Assembly (NCBI RefSeq): GCF_900290285.1
Contig: NZ_LT985754.1
Location: forward strand, 458,299-522,298
DNA: 64,000 nt
Origin: Candidatus Centipeda massiliensis
GTDB taxonomy: Bacteria; Bacillota; Negativicutes; Selenomonadales; Selenomonadaceae
Direction: 5' to 3'
Part shown: in pieces, positions 41,396 through 51,182 of the stretch
How the letters are laid out: each line of letters opens with the position of its first letter
How positions within the stretch are numbered: position 1 is the stretch's first letter
Position numbers and translations under genes: made by a program
Notes under the pieces: generated by a model
The model's database searches: none
The model's input: the letters and a program-made list of their open reading frames with translations, nothing else
What the model was told of the DNA's origin: nothing

Positions 41396-41503
41396 ATAAA
41401 AAAATATATGTTTCTCCTCAACGTCTTATGATATAATCAGTAGAAATAAAAGATGTTTACCGCGTGCGGCGAAGTTGCGCGCGATCTAGTGGGAGGAACG
41501 GAT

Positions 41504-43168
41504 ATGAGCATACGCAGCAAATTACAGTCGATTCTGATTCTGCTCTTCGTATTTATCGTGGGGCTGGTCGGGATGAACTTCTTCACCTTCAACGAGCTCA
41601 AGGGGGACTCGCCGGCGGTCAACGCCTCCGGCTCCCTGCGTATGCGCGCCTATCAGCTCGCATGGGGGGCGGCACGGCTCGTCTCGGCAGATGAGAGCGA
41701 TGCACAAACGCTGCGCACCTCGATGCAGAAGGATCTTGCGGACTACGACAAGATCCTCGCCGGACTCGCGCAGGGCGATGCGGCGATGGGGCTGACTGCG
41801 CCCTCCGATGAGGAAGTGCAGCGGCAGCTCGCCGCCGTGAAGCCGCTGTGGGAGGAATATCGCAGCAACGTACGCGGCGTCATCGAGGGCACGGACGAGG
41901 AGGCACGCCGTGCCGCAGAAGGGAAGGTGGCGCAGGAAGTGGCGCCCTTTGTCGCGGAGGTCAACAAACTGGTCGTCGCCTACGATGCCGCAAGTCAGAC
42001 AAAGATCGAAACCTCCAAGGATATCCAGCTTGGCGTGATTCTCCTCGCCATTTTTGTGGTGGGCGGCGCACTCTGGCTGATTCTCACGCAGATCCTGCGC
42101 CCGCTGGCGGCACTGACGGACTCGTTTCATGACATTTCCGAGGGGGCGGGCGATCTGACGCAGCAGCTCCATGCGGGGCGCGATGATGAGATTGGGCGGA
42201 TCGTCCTCTACTTCAACACCTTCACCGGAAAGCTGCGCACGATCATGCGCGGCGCACAGGAGAGTGCGGCGGAGGTCGCACACCTTGCCGGCACACTCTC
42301 GAAGGCGAGCGGGGAGAACAGTCAGGCGGTCGAGCAGGTTGCCGGCTCCGTGACGAACGTCGCAGGACAGGCGAACGCACAGAACGGCGATATACAGACA
42401 CTCGCGGACAATGTGACACAGATCGCGGAAAACATGGCGCAGATGCTTGCCTCTGCCGAGCGCTCCGCCGCACTCTCGGCGGACTCCGAGGAAAAGGCGG
42501 CAGACGGGCGGAATGGTGCGGAGCGCGTCACCGCGCAGACCAACGACCTGCGCGAGATCGTCATGACGATGGATCGGAACGTACAGGCATTGACCACCTA
42601 TGCGGAGGAGATCAACCAGATCATCGAGCTCATCAAGGGACTCTCGGGGCAAACCAACCTGCTCGCGCTCAACGCCGCCATTGAGGCGGCACGCGCGGGC
42701 GAGAGCGGGCGCGGCTTCGCCGTCGTTGCGGAGGAGGTTCGGAAGCTCGCCGAGAACTCAAGCCTCGCAGCGGACGATGTCACGGCGAAGATGGAGAGCA
42801 TCCGCCGGCAGGTACATGAGACACAGGCGGCGAATGAGGAGCTTGTCGCCGCGCTTGCAAAGATCACAGAGGCAGTTGGCACGGTGCGTTCCTCGCTCAA
42901 TGATATCGCCGCAAGTTCCGAGGAGAGCCGCAGGGCAGCCGCTGAGATCGTGCGGCTGAACCAGATGGCATCGGAGGGGGCGCGGAGTGCTGCGGACACC
43001 TCTGGACACGTCGCGACAGCAGCGAAACAGATTGCGGGACTCTCCGAGGAGTCGGCGGCCGCCATTGAGGAGCAGAGCGCGACCATGGAGCAGGTCGTTG
43101 CCACCGCTGAACAGCTGTCCGGACTGTCGGCGAAGATGGATGGACTCGTCGGCAAGTTCAAGGTATGA
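41504..43168 (+). CDS. Methyl-accepting chemotaxis protein with PilJ-type sensor
   Basis: A 554-residue transmembrane receptor. TM1 (about 8-28); a periplasmic type IV pili/NarX-like sensor opening with [20 protein letters not shown] (about 40-60); TM2 (about 175-197); HAMP (about 198-250); then the signalling coiled coil with an intact tip [19 protein letters not shown] and [18 protein letters not shown] (from about residue 380). The N-terminal sensor resembles those for small anions or pilus signals. ATG 41504 with GGGAGGAACG just upstream is preferred over the ATG at 41453. A close paralogue follows. Confidence 0.92.
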   Translation: MSIRSKLQSILILLFVFIVGLVGMNFFTFNELKGDSPAVNASGSLRMRAYQLAWGAARLVSADESDAQTLRTSMQKDLADYDKILAGLAQGDAAMGLTAPSDEEVQRQLAAVKPLWEEYRSNVRGVIEGTDEEARRAAEGKVAQEVAPFVAEVNKLVVAYDAASQTKIETSKDIQLGVILLAIFVVGGALWLILTQILRPLAALTDSFHDISEGAGDLTQQLHAGRDDEIGRIVLYFNTFTGKLRTIMRGAQESAAEVAHLAGTLSKASGENSQAVEQVAGSVTNVAGQANAQNGDIQTLADNVTQIAENMAQMLASAERSAALSADSEEKAADGRNGAERVTAQTNDLREIVMTMDRNVQALTTYAEEINQIIELIKGLSGQTNLLALNAAIEAARAGESGRGFAVVAEEVRKLAENSSLAADDVTAKMESIRRQVHETQAANEELVAALAKITEAVGTVRSSLNDIAASSEESRRAAAEIVRLNQMASEGARSAADTSGHVATAAKQIAGLSEESAAAIEEQSATMEQVVATAEQLSGLSAKMDGLVGKFKV

Positions 43169-43211
43169 CCGCAGAGATATTCTAATTCGACTGGATTTGA
43201 TCGAGAGTCTA

Positions 43212-43239
43212 TTGAATACGTATCTTTCTGCGCTATAAT
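43212..43239 (+). promoter_or_regulatory. Promoter of the second PilJ-type receptor gene
   Basis: TTGAAT (43212-43217), 16-base spacer, TATAAT (43234-43239), 33 bases before the start codon. Confidence 0.65.
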
Positions 43240-43272
43240 AGAAGAGAGAACTTTTTAGAACGAGAGGGAAAA

Positions 43273-44475
43273 ATGTCAATCCATAATAAATTGCGAATTA
43301 CACTCGTTGCTCTCTTTGTCTTCATCATTGGACTGGTCGGGCTGAACTTCGCGACCTTTGCACAGCTGGACGGCGATGCGCCGGCGGTCAACGCCTCCGG
43401 CTCGCTGCGCATGCGTGCGTACCAGCTTGCATGGCTGTCGGCGCGCATGGTGTCCGCCGATGCGGGCGAGGCTGCGGAGCTTCGCCGCACGATGATGGCA
43501 CAGATCGAGATGTACGACCGCATCCTTGCGGGGCTGCGGAGGGGAGATGCCGAACTCGGACTCCGACCAGCGTCGGACGAGGCTCTCAAAGAACAGCTGC
43601 GCACGCTGCAGCCCCTCTGGGAGGAGTACCGCACGCATGTATTTGCTGTCGCGGGGGCTGTGGGGGCGGAGGAGAAGTATGAGACCAATGCCGCCGTTGC
43701 CGCCGAGGTCGAGGACTATGTGACCGAGGTGGACAAGCTCGTTTCAGCGTACGACAATGCCAGTCAGGCAAAGATCAGCGTTTCCAAGAAAATCGGTGTG
43801 GGTGTGATTGTCCTTGCATTCCTCGTGTTTGCCGTTTCCTCCTACTGCATTATCATGGAGGTGCTGCGGCCGATTGCGGCTCTGACCGTTTCGTTCCGTG
43901 AGGTGGCGGGCAGGGAGGCGGATCTTACGCAGCGGCTCACCGCCAAGCGACTGGATGAGATCGGGCGCATCGTGCAGTCGTTCAACACATTTGTTGGCGA
44001 ACTGCGCCAGATCATGCGGAGTGCACAGGCGTGTGCGACCGAGGTGGCGGGGCTGTCGGATACCATGTGGCGGGCGAGCGTCGAGAACAGCAAGGCGGTC
44101 GAGTACAACGCCGTTGCCATTACAAATGTTGCCGCGCATGCAAGCGAACAGGACGAGAACATACAGCTGCTTGCCACAAGCGTCAATGGCATCTCCGCAC
44201 ATCTGGCGGAGATGCAGGCGCTCACGCAGGCGGAGAATGTGAACCGTACGGCACTCCTCACCTCCATTGAGGCGGTGCGCGCCTGTGCGCAGGTCGCGGC
44301 AGCGGCAGCCGAGGAGGTCGCAAAGGCTGCGCACGAGATCGCGGAGAATACAACGGATGCTGCGTCTGCCGTCGAAGAGGAGACCGCCTCCCTCGATGCC
44401 TTTGCCGCAACTGCCGAGCATCTCAAGAGGCATGCAGGTGAGCTGGATGAGCTGGTTGGGCGGTTCAAGGTATAA
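43273..44475 (+). CDS. Chemoreceptor paralogue with shortened, degenerate signalling domain
   Basis: A 400-residue paralogue of the preceding receptor: same TM1, same [15 protein letters not shown] sensor, same TM2 (about 175-197) and HAMP. The cytoplasmic part is about 150 residues shorter. The conserved tip is reduced to VNRTALLTSIEAVRACAQ (about residues 321-338), matching [17 protein letters not shown] in spacing only, and the turn [15 protein letters not shown] is gone. The gene ends with the same ELDELVGRFKV-type tail as its neighbour. CheA/CheW binding is therefore doubtful. It has its own promoter and GAGAGGG before the ATG, so it seems to be expressed. Confidence 0.85.
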   Translation: MSIHNKLRITLVALFVFIIGLVGLNFATFAQLDGDAPAVNASGSLRMRAYQLAWLSARMVSADAGEAAELRRTMMAQIEMYDRILAGLRRGDAELGLRPASDEALKEQLRTLQPLWEEYRTHVFAVAGAVGAEEKYETNAAVAAEVEDYVTEVDKLVSAYDNASQAKISVSKKIGVGVIVLAFLVFAVSSYCIIMEVLRPIAALTVSFREVAGREADLTQRLTAKRLDEIGRIVQSFNTFVGELRQIMRSAQACATEVAGLSDTMWRASVENSKAVEYNAVAITNVAAHASEQDENIQLLATSVNGISAHLAEMQALTQAENVNRTALLTSIEAVRACAQVAAAAAEEVAKAAHEIAENTTDAASAVEEETASLDAFAATAEHLKRHAGELDELVGRFKV

Positions 44476-44489
44476 CTATGCCGCTGAAG

Positions 44490-44684
44490 AAATTCGGCAG
44501 TTTTCTTGCGATTTTTTGAAAACAATGTACGATTGGAAATGATTGCAAAGGGCTCCAATCTCTCGCTTGGGAAGGTGCGTGAACTTGGCAGAGTACACAG
44601 CCTGCTCTGAGCTTTGCGTCAAAACACGAACAAATGAAAATCCCGTCTTGCCGTGATTGGCAGGACGGGATTTTGTTATGGATC
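44490..44684 (+). pseudogene. Relic of an Rpn/PD-(D/E)XK gene: both flanks joined, body deleted
   Basis: The 5' piece (CTTGCGATTTTTTGAAAACAA region, 44490-44535) matches the upstream flank of the intact gene at 51117-51165. The 3' piece (44536-44610) encodes EMIAKGSNLSLGKVRELGR and VHSLL, matching the last 25 codons of that gene, and the following 70 bases including the terminator also match 52086-52155. About 850 bp of coding sequence are missing. Both copies point the same way and bracket the hsd genes. Confidence 0.8.
44637..44674. terminator. Terminator kept behind the relic gene
   Basis: AAAATCCCGTC...GCC pairs with GGC...GACGGGATTTT. It corresponds to the terminator at 52112-52151 but with different inner stem bases that still pair. 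Confidence 0.85.
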
Positions 44685-44690
44685 AGGCAC

Positions 44691-44752
44691 TAAGGAAGTA
44701 CTGATAAACTCAGCACCAATACAGCGGACTTCATTTTATCAGCGATTCCCTA
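44691..44752 (+). repeat. Hairpin element B, copy 6 (internally deleted, 62 bp)
   Basis: Keeps both terminal repeats (TAAGGAAGTACTGATAAA and TTTATCAGCGATTCCCTAA) and a few adjoining bases, but the central 105 bp are lost. Lies between the relic gene and hsdM; the rest of 44476-44822 holds the relic, its terminator and a TATAAT (44770-44775) that may serve hsdM. Confidence 0.82.
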
Positions 44753-44822
44753 AAAAAACCGTTTTGTGCTATAATGACGCTGTAAGAAAATAAGTGCGAT
44801 GAATGACACGGTGGAGGAAAAC

Positions 44823-46676
44823 GTGATTAACATTCGTAAACTGGAAAGCGAACTTTGGGCATCTGCAGACCTCCTGCGCGCCGGCTCAAAGCTCACATCG
44901 AATGAGTACTGTATGCCCGTCTTGGGGCTCATCTTTCTGCGCTATGCCTACAGCAGATTCAAGACGACCGAGGTGGAGATACAGCGAAACAGACCCACGC
45001 GCGGCGGGCGCACCATGCCTGTGACGGCAAGTGATTTCATCGCAAAGAGTGCGCTCTACCTGCCGCAGGAGGCACAGTATGACTACCTGCTCCACCTGCC
45101 CGACGATATAGCGGCGGCGGGGCTGCGGAACAGGGACGGGCATATCATGACGAGTCTCGGCGAGGCCGTCAACAATGCGATGCTCCTCATCGAGGAGCAG
45201 AGTGAGCAGCTCACGGGCGTACTCCCGAAGAGCTACACGGACTTCTCCGACGCGATCCTCGCGGAGCTGTTGCGGATCTTCAACAACGCCGCCTTGGATG
45301 AGATCGGCGGCGACATCCTCGGGCGCATCTACGAGTACTTCCTCAACAAATTCGCGAAGAACATCGCCTCGGACGACGGCGTATTCTTCACACCGAAATC
45401 CCTCGTCAAGATGATCGTGAACGTCCTCGAACCGTCGCGTGGCGTTCTGCTCGATCCTGCGTGCGGCTCGGGCGGGATGTTCATCCAGTCCGGCGACTTT
45501 GTCAGTATGGCCGGTATGAACGCAAACAGTGTCATGACCTTCTATGGACAGGAAAAAGTGACGTACAACGCGCAGCTCTGCCTGATGAACATGGCGGTGC
45601 ATGGACTGACGGGCGTGATCCGGTCGGGCGATGCGGCGAACAGCTTTTATCACGACGCGCACAGGCTTAACGGAGCGTGCGACTATGTGATGGCAAATCC
45701 GCCGTTCAACGTGGACAAGGTCAGCGCGGAGTCCTGTGAGAATGCGGGGCGTCTGCCGTTCGGAATGCCGGGCGTGAACAAGGAGAAGAACGTCGGGAAC
45801 GCGAACTACCTCTGGATCTCGTATTTCTACAGCTATCTGAACGATCACGGCCGCGCGGGATTCGTCATGGCATCCTCGGCGACGGACAGTCAGGGCAAGG
45901 ATAGGGACATACGTGAGCGGCTCGTCCGCACGGGCCATGTGGACGTGATGATCAGCGTCGGCAACAACTTCTTCTACACAAAGTCACTGCCATGCTCGCT
46001 GTGGTTCTTTGACAAAGGGAAAGCAGATGCCCTGCGCGACACCGTCCTCTTCATCGATGCACGCAGCTACTATACGGTCGTTGACCGCACGCTGAACGAG
46101 TGGTCGGTGTGGCAGCTGAAAAATCTGAACGCCATCGTGTGGCTCTATCGCGGGGAGCGGGAGAAATACAGTGCCCTGCTCGCGGAATACCGTGCGGCAC
46201 TTGGCAGCGACGCGCCCTTTGCAGAGCAGATCCATGCGTGCGCGGAGGAGATCAAGGCACTCCGTACGGAGGCAAAGCGGGCGGTGGATGCCGCCGAGCG
46301 GCGCACGAAGAAAAAGATACAGGCGGAATACGATGCCCGCCTTGCCGTGCTGACGGAGCGACAGATAGTCGCGCAGGAGGCACTCTGGCTCTATGAGAAA
46401 TTCGGCGAAGGGGAGTACCGTGATGTCCCCGGGCTGTGCAAAGTCGCGTATCGGACGGAGGAGGCACGGGGCGCGGATGCGGACGGCGCGTGCATCGAGG
46501 AAAAGGGCTGGTCACTGACTCCGGGCGCATACGTCGGCGTTGCACCCACCCCGGACGATGGCGTGGATTTCGCGGAGCGCATGACGGAGATCCATCGCGA
46601 ACTGCTGCACCTGCAGGCGGAGTCGAACGAGCTGATGGACAAGATCGCGCAGAATATGAGGGCGATGGGGCTATGA
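44823..46676 (+). CDS. hsdM: Type I restriction-modification system, DNA methyltransferase subunit
   Basis: A 617-residue N6-adenine methyltransferase. An N-terminal HsdM helical domain (LESELWASADLLRAGSKLTSN-like opening) is followed by the AdoMet site DPACGSGGMF (about residue 210) and the catalytic NPPF (about residue 291). A long charged coiled coil (about 430-520) precedes the end. I chose GTG 44823 because GGAGG lies 5-6 bases before it and family members begin at this point; ATG 44799 is an alternative without an RBS. It overlaps hsdS by 4 bases (ATGA). Together with HsdS it protects host DNA. Confidence 0.94.
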   Translation: MINIRKLESELWASADLLRAGSKLTSNEYCMPVLGLIFLRYAYSRFKTTEVEIQRNRPTRGGRTMPVTASDFIAKSALYLPQEAQYDYLLHLPDDIAAAGLRNRDGHIMTSLGEAVNNAMLLIEEQSEQLTGVLPKSYTDFSDAILAELLRIFNNAALDEIGGDILGRIYEYFLNKFAKNIASDDGVFFTPKSLVKMIVNVLEPSRGVLLDPACGSGGMFIQSGDFVSMAGMNANSVMTFYGQEKVTYNAQLCLMNMAVHGLTGVIRSGDAANSFYHDAHRLNGACDYVMANPPFNVDKVSAESCENAGRLPFGMPGVNKEKNVGNANYLWISYFYSYLNDHGRAGFVMASSATDSQGKDRDIRERLVRTGHVDVMISVGNNFFYTKSLPCSLWFFDKGKADALRDTVLFIDARSYYTVVDRTLNEWSVWQLKNLNAIVWLYRGEREKYSALLAEYRAALGSDAPFAEQIHACAEEIKALRTEAKRAVDAAERRTKKKIQAEYDARLAVLTERQIVAQEALWLYEKFGEGEYRDVPGLCKVAYRTEEARGADADGACIEEKGWSLTPGAYVGVAPTPDDGVDFAERMTEIHRELLHLQAESNELMDKIAQNMRAMGL

Positions 46677-47935
46677 GTTGGAAAAGGGTAAAACTGGGCG
46701 ATGTGTGCTCAAAAATAGGAAGTGGTGCAACCCCTAAAGGTGGCTCAACGGTTTATATCAAACAAGGTGTCTCGCTAATCCGAAGTCAAAATGTGTATAA
46801 CCTTTTCTTTGATTATAATGGTCTGGTTTATATAAATGAGGAGGCTGCTCACAAACTTAAAGGAGTTACGATAGAAGAAAATGATGTGTTGCTGAATATT
46901 ACTGGAGATTCGGTTGCTCGCACATGTATTGTTCCAATAGAAGTAATGCCAGCAAGAGTCAATCAGCACGTAGCGATCGTTCGACCAAAGAGCAATATAC
47001 TCAATCCCCTTTTTTTGAATTATTATCTTGCCAGTCCATTTATGCAGGCGTTTATGCTTGGTCTAGCAGTCGGAAAAGGTGCTTCCAGAAATGCTATGAC
47101 AAAAGATATGATAGCAGGTTTTGAAGTGCCATGCCCATCGATGGATATTCAATTAAAGATAGTGGAGATATTGAAGTCCTATGACAGGCTTATCGAAAAC
47201 AACCGAAAGCAAATCGTACTTCTTGAGGAAGCCGCGCAGCGTCTCTATCGGGAGTATTTCGTAGACTTGCGTTTTCCGGGGCATGAGGATGTGAAGGTGA
47301 TTGACGGCGTGCCCGAGGGGTGGACACGAAAAACAGTTCTTGATTGTCTTGAAATGAGTATTGGTGGTGGTTGGGGTAAAGAAAGCGTTGTTGGCAGAAA
47401 TGTTATAGCGGGTAAAGTTATTAGAGGAACTGATATTAACGATGTTAAATCCGGTGAATATGTAAATGTCCCTTTAAGATATCATACAGAAAATGATACC
47501 AAAAAACGTGCGTTAAAGGCAAACGATATCGTTTTTGAAATATCCAACGGAAATATCGACAACATCGGCAGAAGTCTGTTGATTGATGACTTGATTTTGG
47601 GTAACTGCGGTGAAAACACTATATGTGCAAGTTTTTGTAAATTGTTCAGACCGTTAGATCGCCTTCATGCCTTGTTGCTCTATTTAGAAATTCAAGATAT
47701 GAATGCGAGCGGAAGAATGATGCTTTATAAAAAACAAGGCTCAAATGGGATTAACAACTTTGCGTTTAATGATTTTATTTCTCATGAAGTCCTTGTTCCC
47801 AATAAACCTTACCATTTGTTGTTAATAGGGAGGATGATTGAAAAGACCAGTATTGTACGAGAGCAGCTATCTTTATTAAAGCAAGCCCGTGACCGCTTGC
47901 TCCCCAAACTGATGCGCGGGGAGCAAGCGGTCTGA
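46673..47935 (+). CDS. hsdS: Type I restriction-modification system, specificity subunit
   Basis: A 420-residue subunit that recognises the bipartite DNA target. It has two target-recognition domains: TRD1 (about 1-160, opening SWKRVKLGDVCSKIGSGATP) and TRD2 (about 222-400). They are separated and followed by conserved helical spacers (YDRLIENNRKQIVLLEEAAQRLYREYF and REQLSLLKQARDRLLPKLM, both cut short here). The TRD regions (46690-47215 and 47335-47865) are clearly AT-rich, while the spacers and neighbouring hsd genes are GC-rich, so the TRDs look recently acquired. The target sequence cannot be predicted. It starts inside the hsdM stop. Confidence 0.92.
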   Translation: MSWKRVKLGDVCSKIGSGATPKGGSTVYIKQGVSLIRSQNVYNLFFDYNGLVYINEEAAHKLKGVTIEENDVLLNITGDSVARTCIVPIEVMPARVNQHVAIVRPKSNILNPLFLNYYLASPFMQAFMLGLAVGKGASRNAMTKDMIAGFEVPCPSMDIQLKIVEILKSYDRLIENNRKQIVLLEEAAQRLYREYFVDLRFPGHEDVKVIDGVPEGWTRKTVLDCLEMSIGGGWGKESVVGRNVIAGKVIRGTDINDVKSGEYVNVPLRYHTENDTKKRALKANDIVFEISNGNIDNIGRSLLIDDLILGNCGENTICASFCKLFRPLDRLHALLLYLEIQDMNASGRMMLYKKQGSNGINNFAFNDFISHEVLVPNKPYHLLLIGRMIEKTSIVREQLSLLKQARDRLLPKLMRGEQAV

Positions 47936-47954
47936 GGAGAGGAGGGATCCCGCG

Positions 47955-50900
47955 ATGAGCTATGAGTACTCCGAGAATCGGCTTGTGCAGGAGAGTGCGG
48001 GCAATCTGCTCCGCGATGAGCTGGGGTGGGAGGTTGCGTTCGCCTACCATACGGAGAAGTTCGGCGCGGATGGTACGTTCGGCAGGGAGAGTGCGCGGGA
48101 GATCCTTTTGCGCCGCTATTTCCGTGCGGCTCTCGGGCGGCTGAATCCGTGGCTCACGGCCGCCCAGATGGATGAGGCACAGGAGACTCTCGAAAAACGG
48201 CTGTCGACTGCCTCGCTCCTGCAGGTGAACGAGGAGAAGTATTTCCTCATCCGTGACGGCATCCCCGTCACGGTGAAGAAGCGCAGCGGCGAGACGGAGA
48301 CGAAACGCGCTGCGGTGATTGATTTCGGGAATGCGGAGAACAATTCCTTTCTCGCCATCAAGGAGCTGCGGATTCACGGGGACATCTACCGCAGGCGGAC
48401 GGACATCGTCGGGTTCGTGAACGGCATTCCACTCCTCTTTGTCGAGCTGAAGAAGACGACGGTGGATGTGCGGAGTGCCTACGATGATAATTATACGGAC
48501 TATCTGGACACGATCCCGCATCTCTTTTACTACAATGCCTTTCTGATGTTCTCGAACGGGACAGAGGCAAAGGTCGGTACGCTCGGCAGTCCGTTCGCGT
48601 TCTTCCACGAGTGGAAACGTCTCGCAGAGAAGGATGCGGGCAGTGTGGCTCTTGCGACGATGCTGCGCGGGATCTGCCGCAAGGAGAACTTCCTCGATCT
48701 CTTTGAGAATTTTATCCTGTACGACCACTCCGCGGGGCATACGGCAAAGATTCTGGCACGCAATCATCAGTATCTCGGGGTGAATGAGGCGATGAAGGCG
48801 TACGCAGATCGCACGCTGAATGATGGCAGGCTCGGTGTGTTCTGGCATACGCAGGGTTCGGGCAAGAGCTATTCGATGCTGTTTTTCGCAAAGAAGGTGC
48901 GGCGCAAGATGGCGGGGACGCCGACCTTTGTCGTGCTGACGGATCGCGAGGAGCTGAACCGCCAGATCAGCGATACGTTCGCCAGCTGCGGCGTGCTCGG
49001 GCGGGACGGCAAGGCGGCGCAGTTCATCGCGACGAGCGGGGATGATCTCGCGGCAAAGCTGCGCGGGAATCCGAGTTTTATCTTTACGCTGATCCAGAAG
49101 TTCAACCGACCCGATGCCGCGCCGATCTATCCGGCGCACGATGTCATTATTATGTCGGATGAGGCGCACCGCAGTCAGTACGGGATCTTTGCGGAGAATA
49201 TGATGCGGATGCTGCCGACGGCGGCGCGGATCGGGTTCACGGGGACGCCGCTGCTCTCGCATGATGCGATTACGGCGCGGACGTTCGGCGGCTATGTGTC
49301 TGTCTATGACTTCAAGCGGGCGGTGGAGGACGGCGCGACGGTGCCGCTCTACTATGAGAATCGCGGCGAGCGGATTGTTGATCTGCAGAACCCTGAGATC
49401 ACGGATGAGATTCTGGATGCGATCGAGCGTGCCGATCTTGATGTGGATCAGCAGGACAGGCTGGAAGCCGAGTTTGCAAAGGAGATTCACCTGCTGACGG
49501 CAGAGCCGCGTCTGCGGTCGATTGCGCGGGATTTTGTGCGGCATTATTCGGATCTCTGGACGAGCGGCAAGGCGATGTTCGTGTGCCTGAACAAGGTGAC
49601 GTGTGTGCGGATGTATGACTATGTGCGGGAGTACTGGGAGGAGGCGATCCGAGATCTCGCGGCACGCGTCAAGTCCGCCACGCAGCAGGAGGCACAGGAA
49701 CTCACACGCCGATTGGAGTGGATGCGGGAGACGGAGATGGCGGTGGTCATCAGTCAGGATCAGAATGAGATCCGGACATTTCAGGCGTGGGGGCTGGACA
49801 TCCGCTCGCATCGCGTGAAGATGACGAAACGCGCACTGGACAAGGAGTTCAAGGATGCAGGGAATCCTCTGCGCGTAGTGTTCGTCTGTGCGATGTGGCT
49901 CACGGGGTTTGATGTGAAGTGTCTCTCGTGTCTCTATCTGGACAAGCCGCTCAAGGCGCATACGCTGATGCAGACGATTGCGCGTGCAAACCGTGTGAGC
50001 GAGGGCAAGAGCAACGGGCTGATCGTGGACTATGTCGGGATTGTGAAGGCGCTCCGCAAGGCACTCGCGGACTATACGGCGGATGCGGGCGGCGCGGGTG
50101 GTGCTGATCCGACGGTGGACAAGGCTCTCCTCGTGGCGCGTATCATCGAGACGGTGGAGCAGGCGCGTGCACTGCTCGCGGAACGCGGTTTTGCTCTGGC
50201 GGATCTGGTCGAGGCGATGGATTTTCAAAAGCTCGCCCGTCTGCAGGAGGGGGCGGATGCGGTCTGCGGCACGGTGGCGGATCGAAAGACGTTTTCGACC
50301 TACGCTGCTGCGCTGAACCGCCTGATGAAGTATGCGGATCGGGACGATGTGACGGCGGAGCTGCGGCGGCAGTACGAGGCGATTGCGGCGATCTATGGGC
50401 AGCTGTCGGCAAGGCGGCGGCACAGCGACCATCTGGATTTGAGGATTGAGATCGACCATATTATCAGTGCTCATGTTGTGATGGATGGGGCATCACTGGA
50501 GGCGGAGGAGGAGAGTCGCCGCTTTGACATCAGTGCGATTGATTTTGATCTGCTCCGCAGGGAGTTTGCCCGTGTGCGGACGAAAAATCTGCTCCTGCGG
50601 GATTTGGAGGAGCTGATTCAGCAGAAGCTCGACCGCATGATGTTTCGCAATCCAAATAGAATCGACTACTATGAGCACTATCGGGAGATCATCGAGGCGT
50701 ACAATGCGGAGCAGGATCGTGCGACGATTGAGAAGACGTTTATGGAGCTCATGGATCTCGCGGGCAAGCTGAGCACAGAGGAACAGCGGTATGTGCGCGA
50801 GGGCTTTGCAAGCGATGAGGAACTGTCCTTCTATGATATGCTGTTTCGCGATGATTTGAAGAAGGACGATATTAAGAAACTGAAAGAAGTTGCTGCTGCA

Positions 50901-51095
50901 CTGCTTGAAAAGGTGAAAAGAAAAATCGCCACGCTTGACAAGTGGACGGAGAAGAAGGAGACGCGGGCGCAGGTGGGCAATCTGATCCGTGAGACGCTCT
51001 GGAAAGAGCTGCCGGAGTGCTACGATGATGCCAGTGTCGCGTCGTATGGTCAGAAGGTCTATGCGTATGTGTATACGAGATACAAGGTGGCGTAG
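47955..51095 (+). CDS. hsdR: Type I restriction-modification system, restriction subunit
   Basis: A 1046-residue motor endonuclease that translocates DNA using ATP and cuts unmethylated DNA far from the site. It has the N-terminal nuclease motif in TDIVGFVNGIPLLFVELKK (about 150-168), Walker A HTQGSGKSYSM (about 300), DEAH (DEAHRSQYG, about 402), GFTGTPL and the motif VI-like QTIARANRV. The C-terminal 250 residues are helical and bind the HsdM-HsdS complex. GGAGGG lies before ATG 47955, 19 bases after hsdS. It completes the operon hsdM-hsdS-hsdR. Confidence 0.95.
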   Translation: MSYEYSENRLVQESAGNLLRDELGWEVAFAYHTEKFGADGTFGRESAREILLRRYFRAALGRLNPWLTAAQMDEAQETLEKRLSTASLLQVNEEKYFLIRDGIPVTVKKRSGETETKRAAVIDFGNAENNSFLAIKELRIHGDIYRRRTDIVGFVNGIPLLFVELKKTTVDVRSAYDDNYTDYLDTIPHLFYYNAFLMFSNGTEAKVGTLGSPFAFFHEWKRLAEKDAGSVALATMLRGICRKENFLDLFENFILYDHSAGHTAKILARNHQYLGVNEAMKAYADRTLNDGRLGVFWHTQGSGKSYSMLFFAKKVRRKMAGTPTFVVLTDREELNRQISDTFASCGVLGRDGKAAQFIATSGDDLAAKLRGNPSFIFTLIQKFNRPDAAPIYPAHDVIIMSDEAHRSQYGIFAENMMRMLPTAARIGFTGTPLLSHDAITARTFGGYVSVYDFKRAVEDGATVPLYYENRGERIVDLQNPEITDEILDAIERADLDVDQQDRLEAEFAKEIHLLTAEPRLRSIARDFVRHYSDLWTSGKAMFVCLNKVTCVRMYDYVREYWEEAIRDLAARVKSATQQEAQELTRRLEWMRETEMAVVISQDQNEIRTFQAWGLDIRSHRVKMTKRALDKEFKDAGNPLRVVFVCAMWLTGFDVKCLSCLYLDKPLKAHTLMQTIARANRVSEGKSNGLIVDYVGIVKALRKALADYTADAGGAGGADPTVDKALLVARIIETVEQARALLAERGFALADLVEAMDFQKLARLQEGADAVCGTVADRKTFSTYAAALNRLMKYADRDDVTAELRRQYEAIAAIYGQLSARRRHSDHLDLRIEIDHIISAHVVMDGASLEAEEESRRFDISAIDFDLLRREFARVRTKNLLLRDLEELIQQKLDRMMFRNPNRIDYYEHYREIIEAYNAEQDRATIEKTFMELMDLAGKLSTEEQRYVREGFASDEELSFYDMLFRDDLKKDDIKKLKEVAAALLEKVKRKIATLDKWTEKKETRAQVGNLIRETLWKELPECYDDASVASYGQKVYAYVYTRYKVA

Positions 51096-51182
51096 GGAGG
51101 AGGCGCCTTTCGGCGGTTTTTCTTGCGATTTTTTTGAAAACAACGTACAATATAGGAAAGAAATGCAAACGAGGGAGCGGCT

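Noticed and set aside
47775-50474. A 899-codon minus-strand open frame opposite hsdS/hsdR
   Set aside because: Antisense to strongly conserved hsdR motifs, composition biased to Arg/His/Leu, no RBS and no recognisable family.
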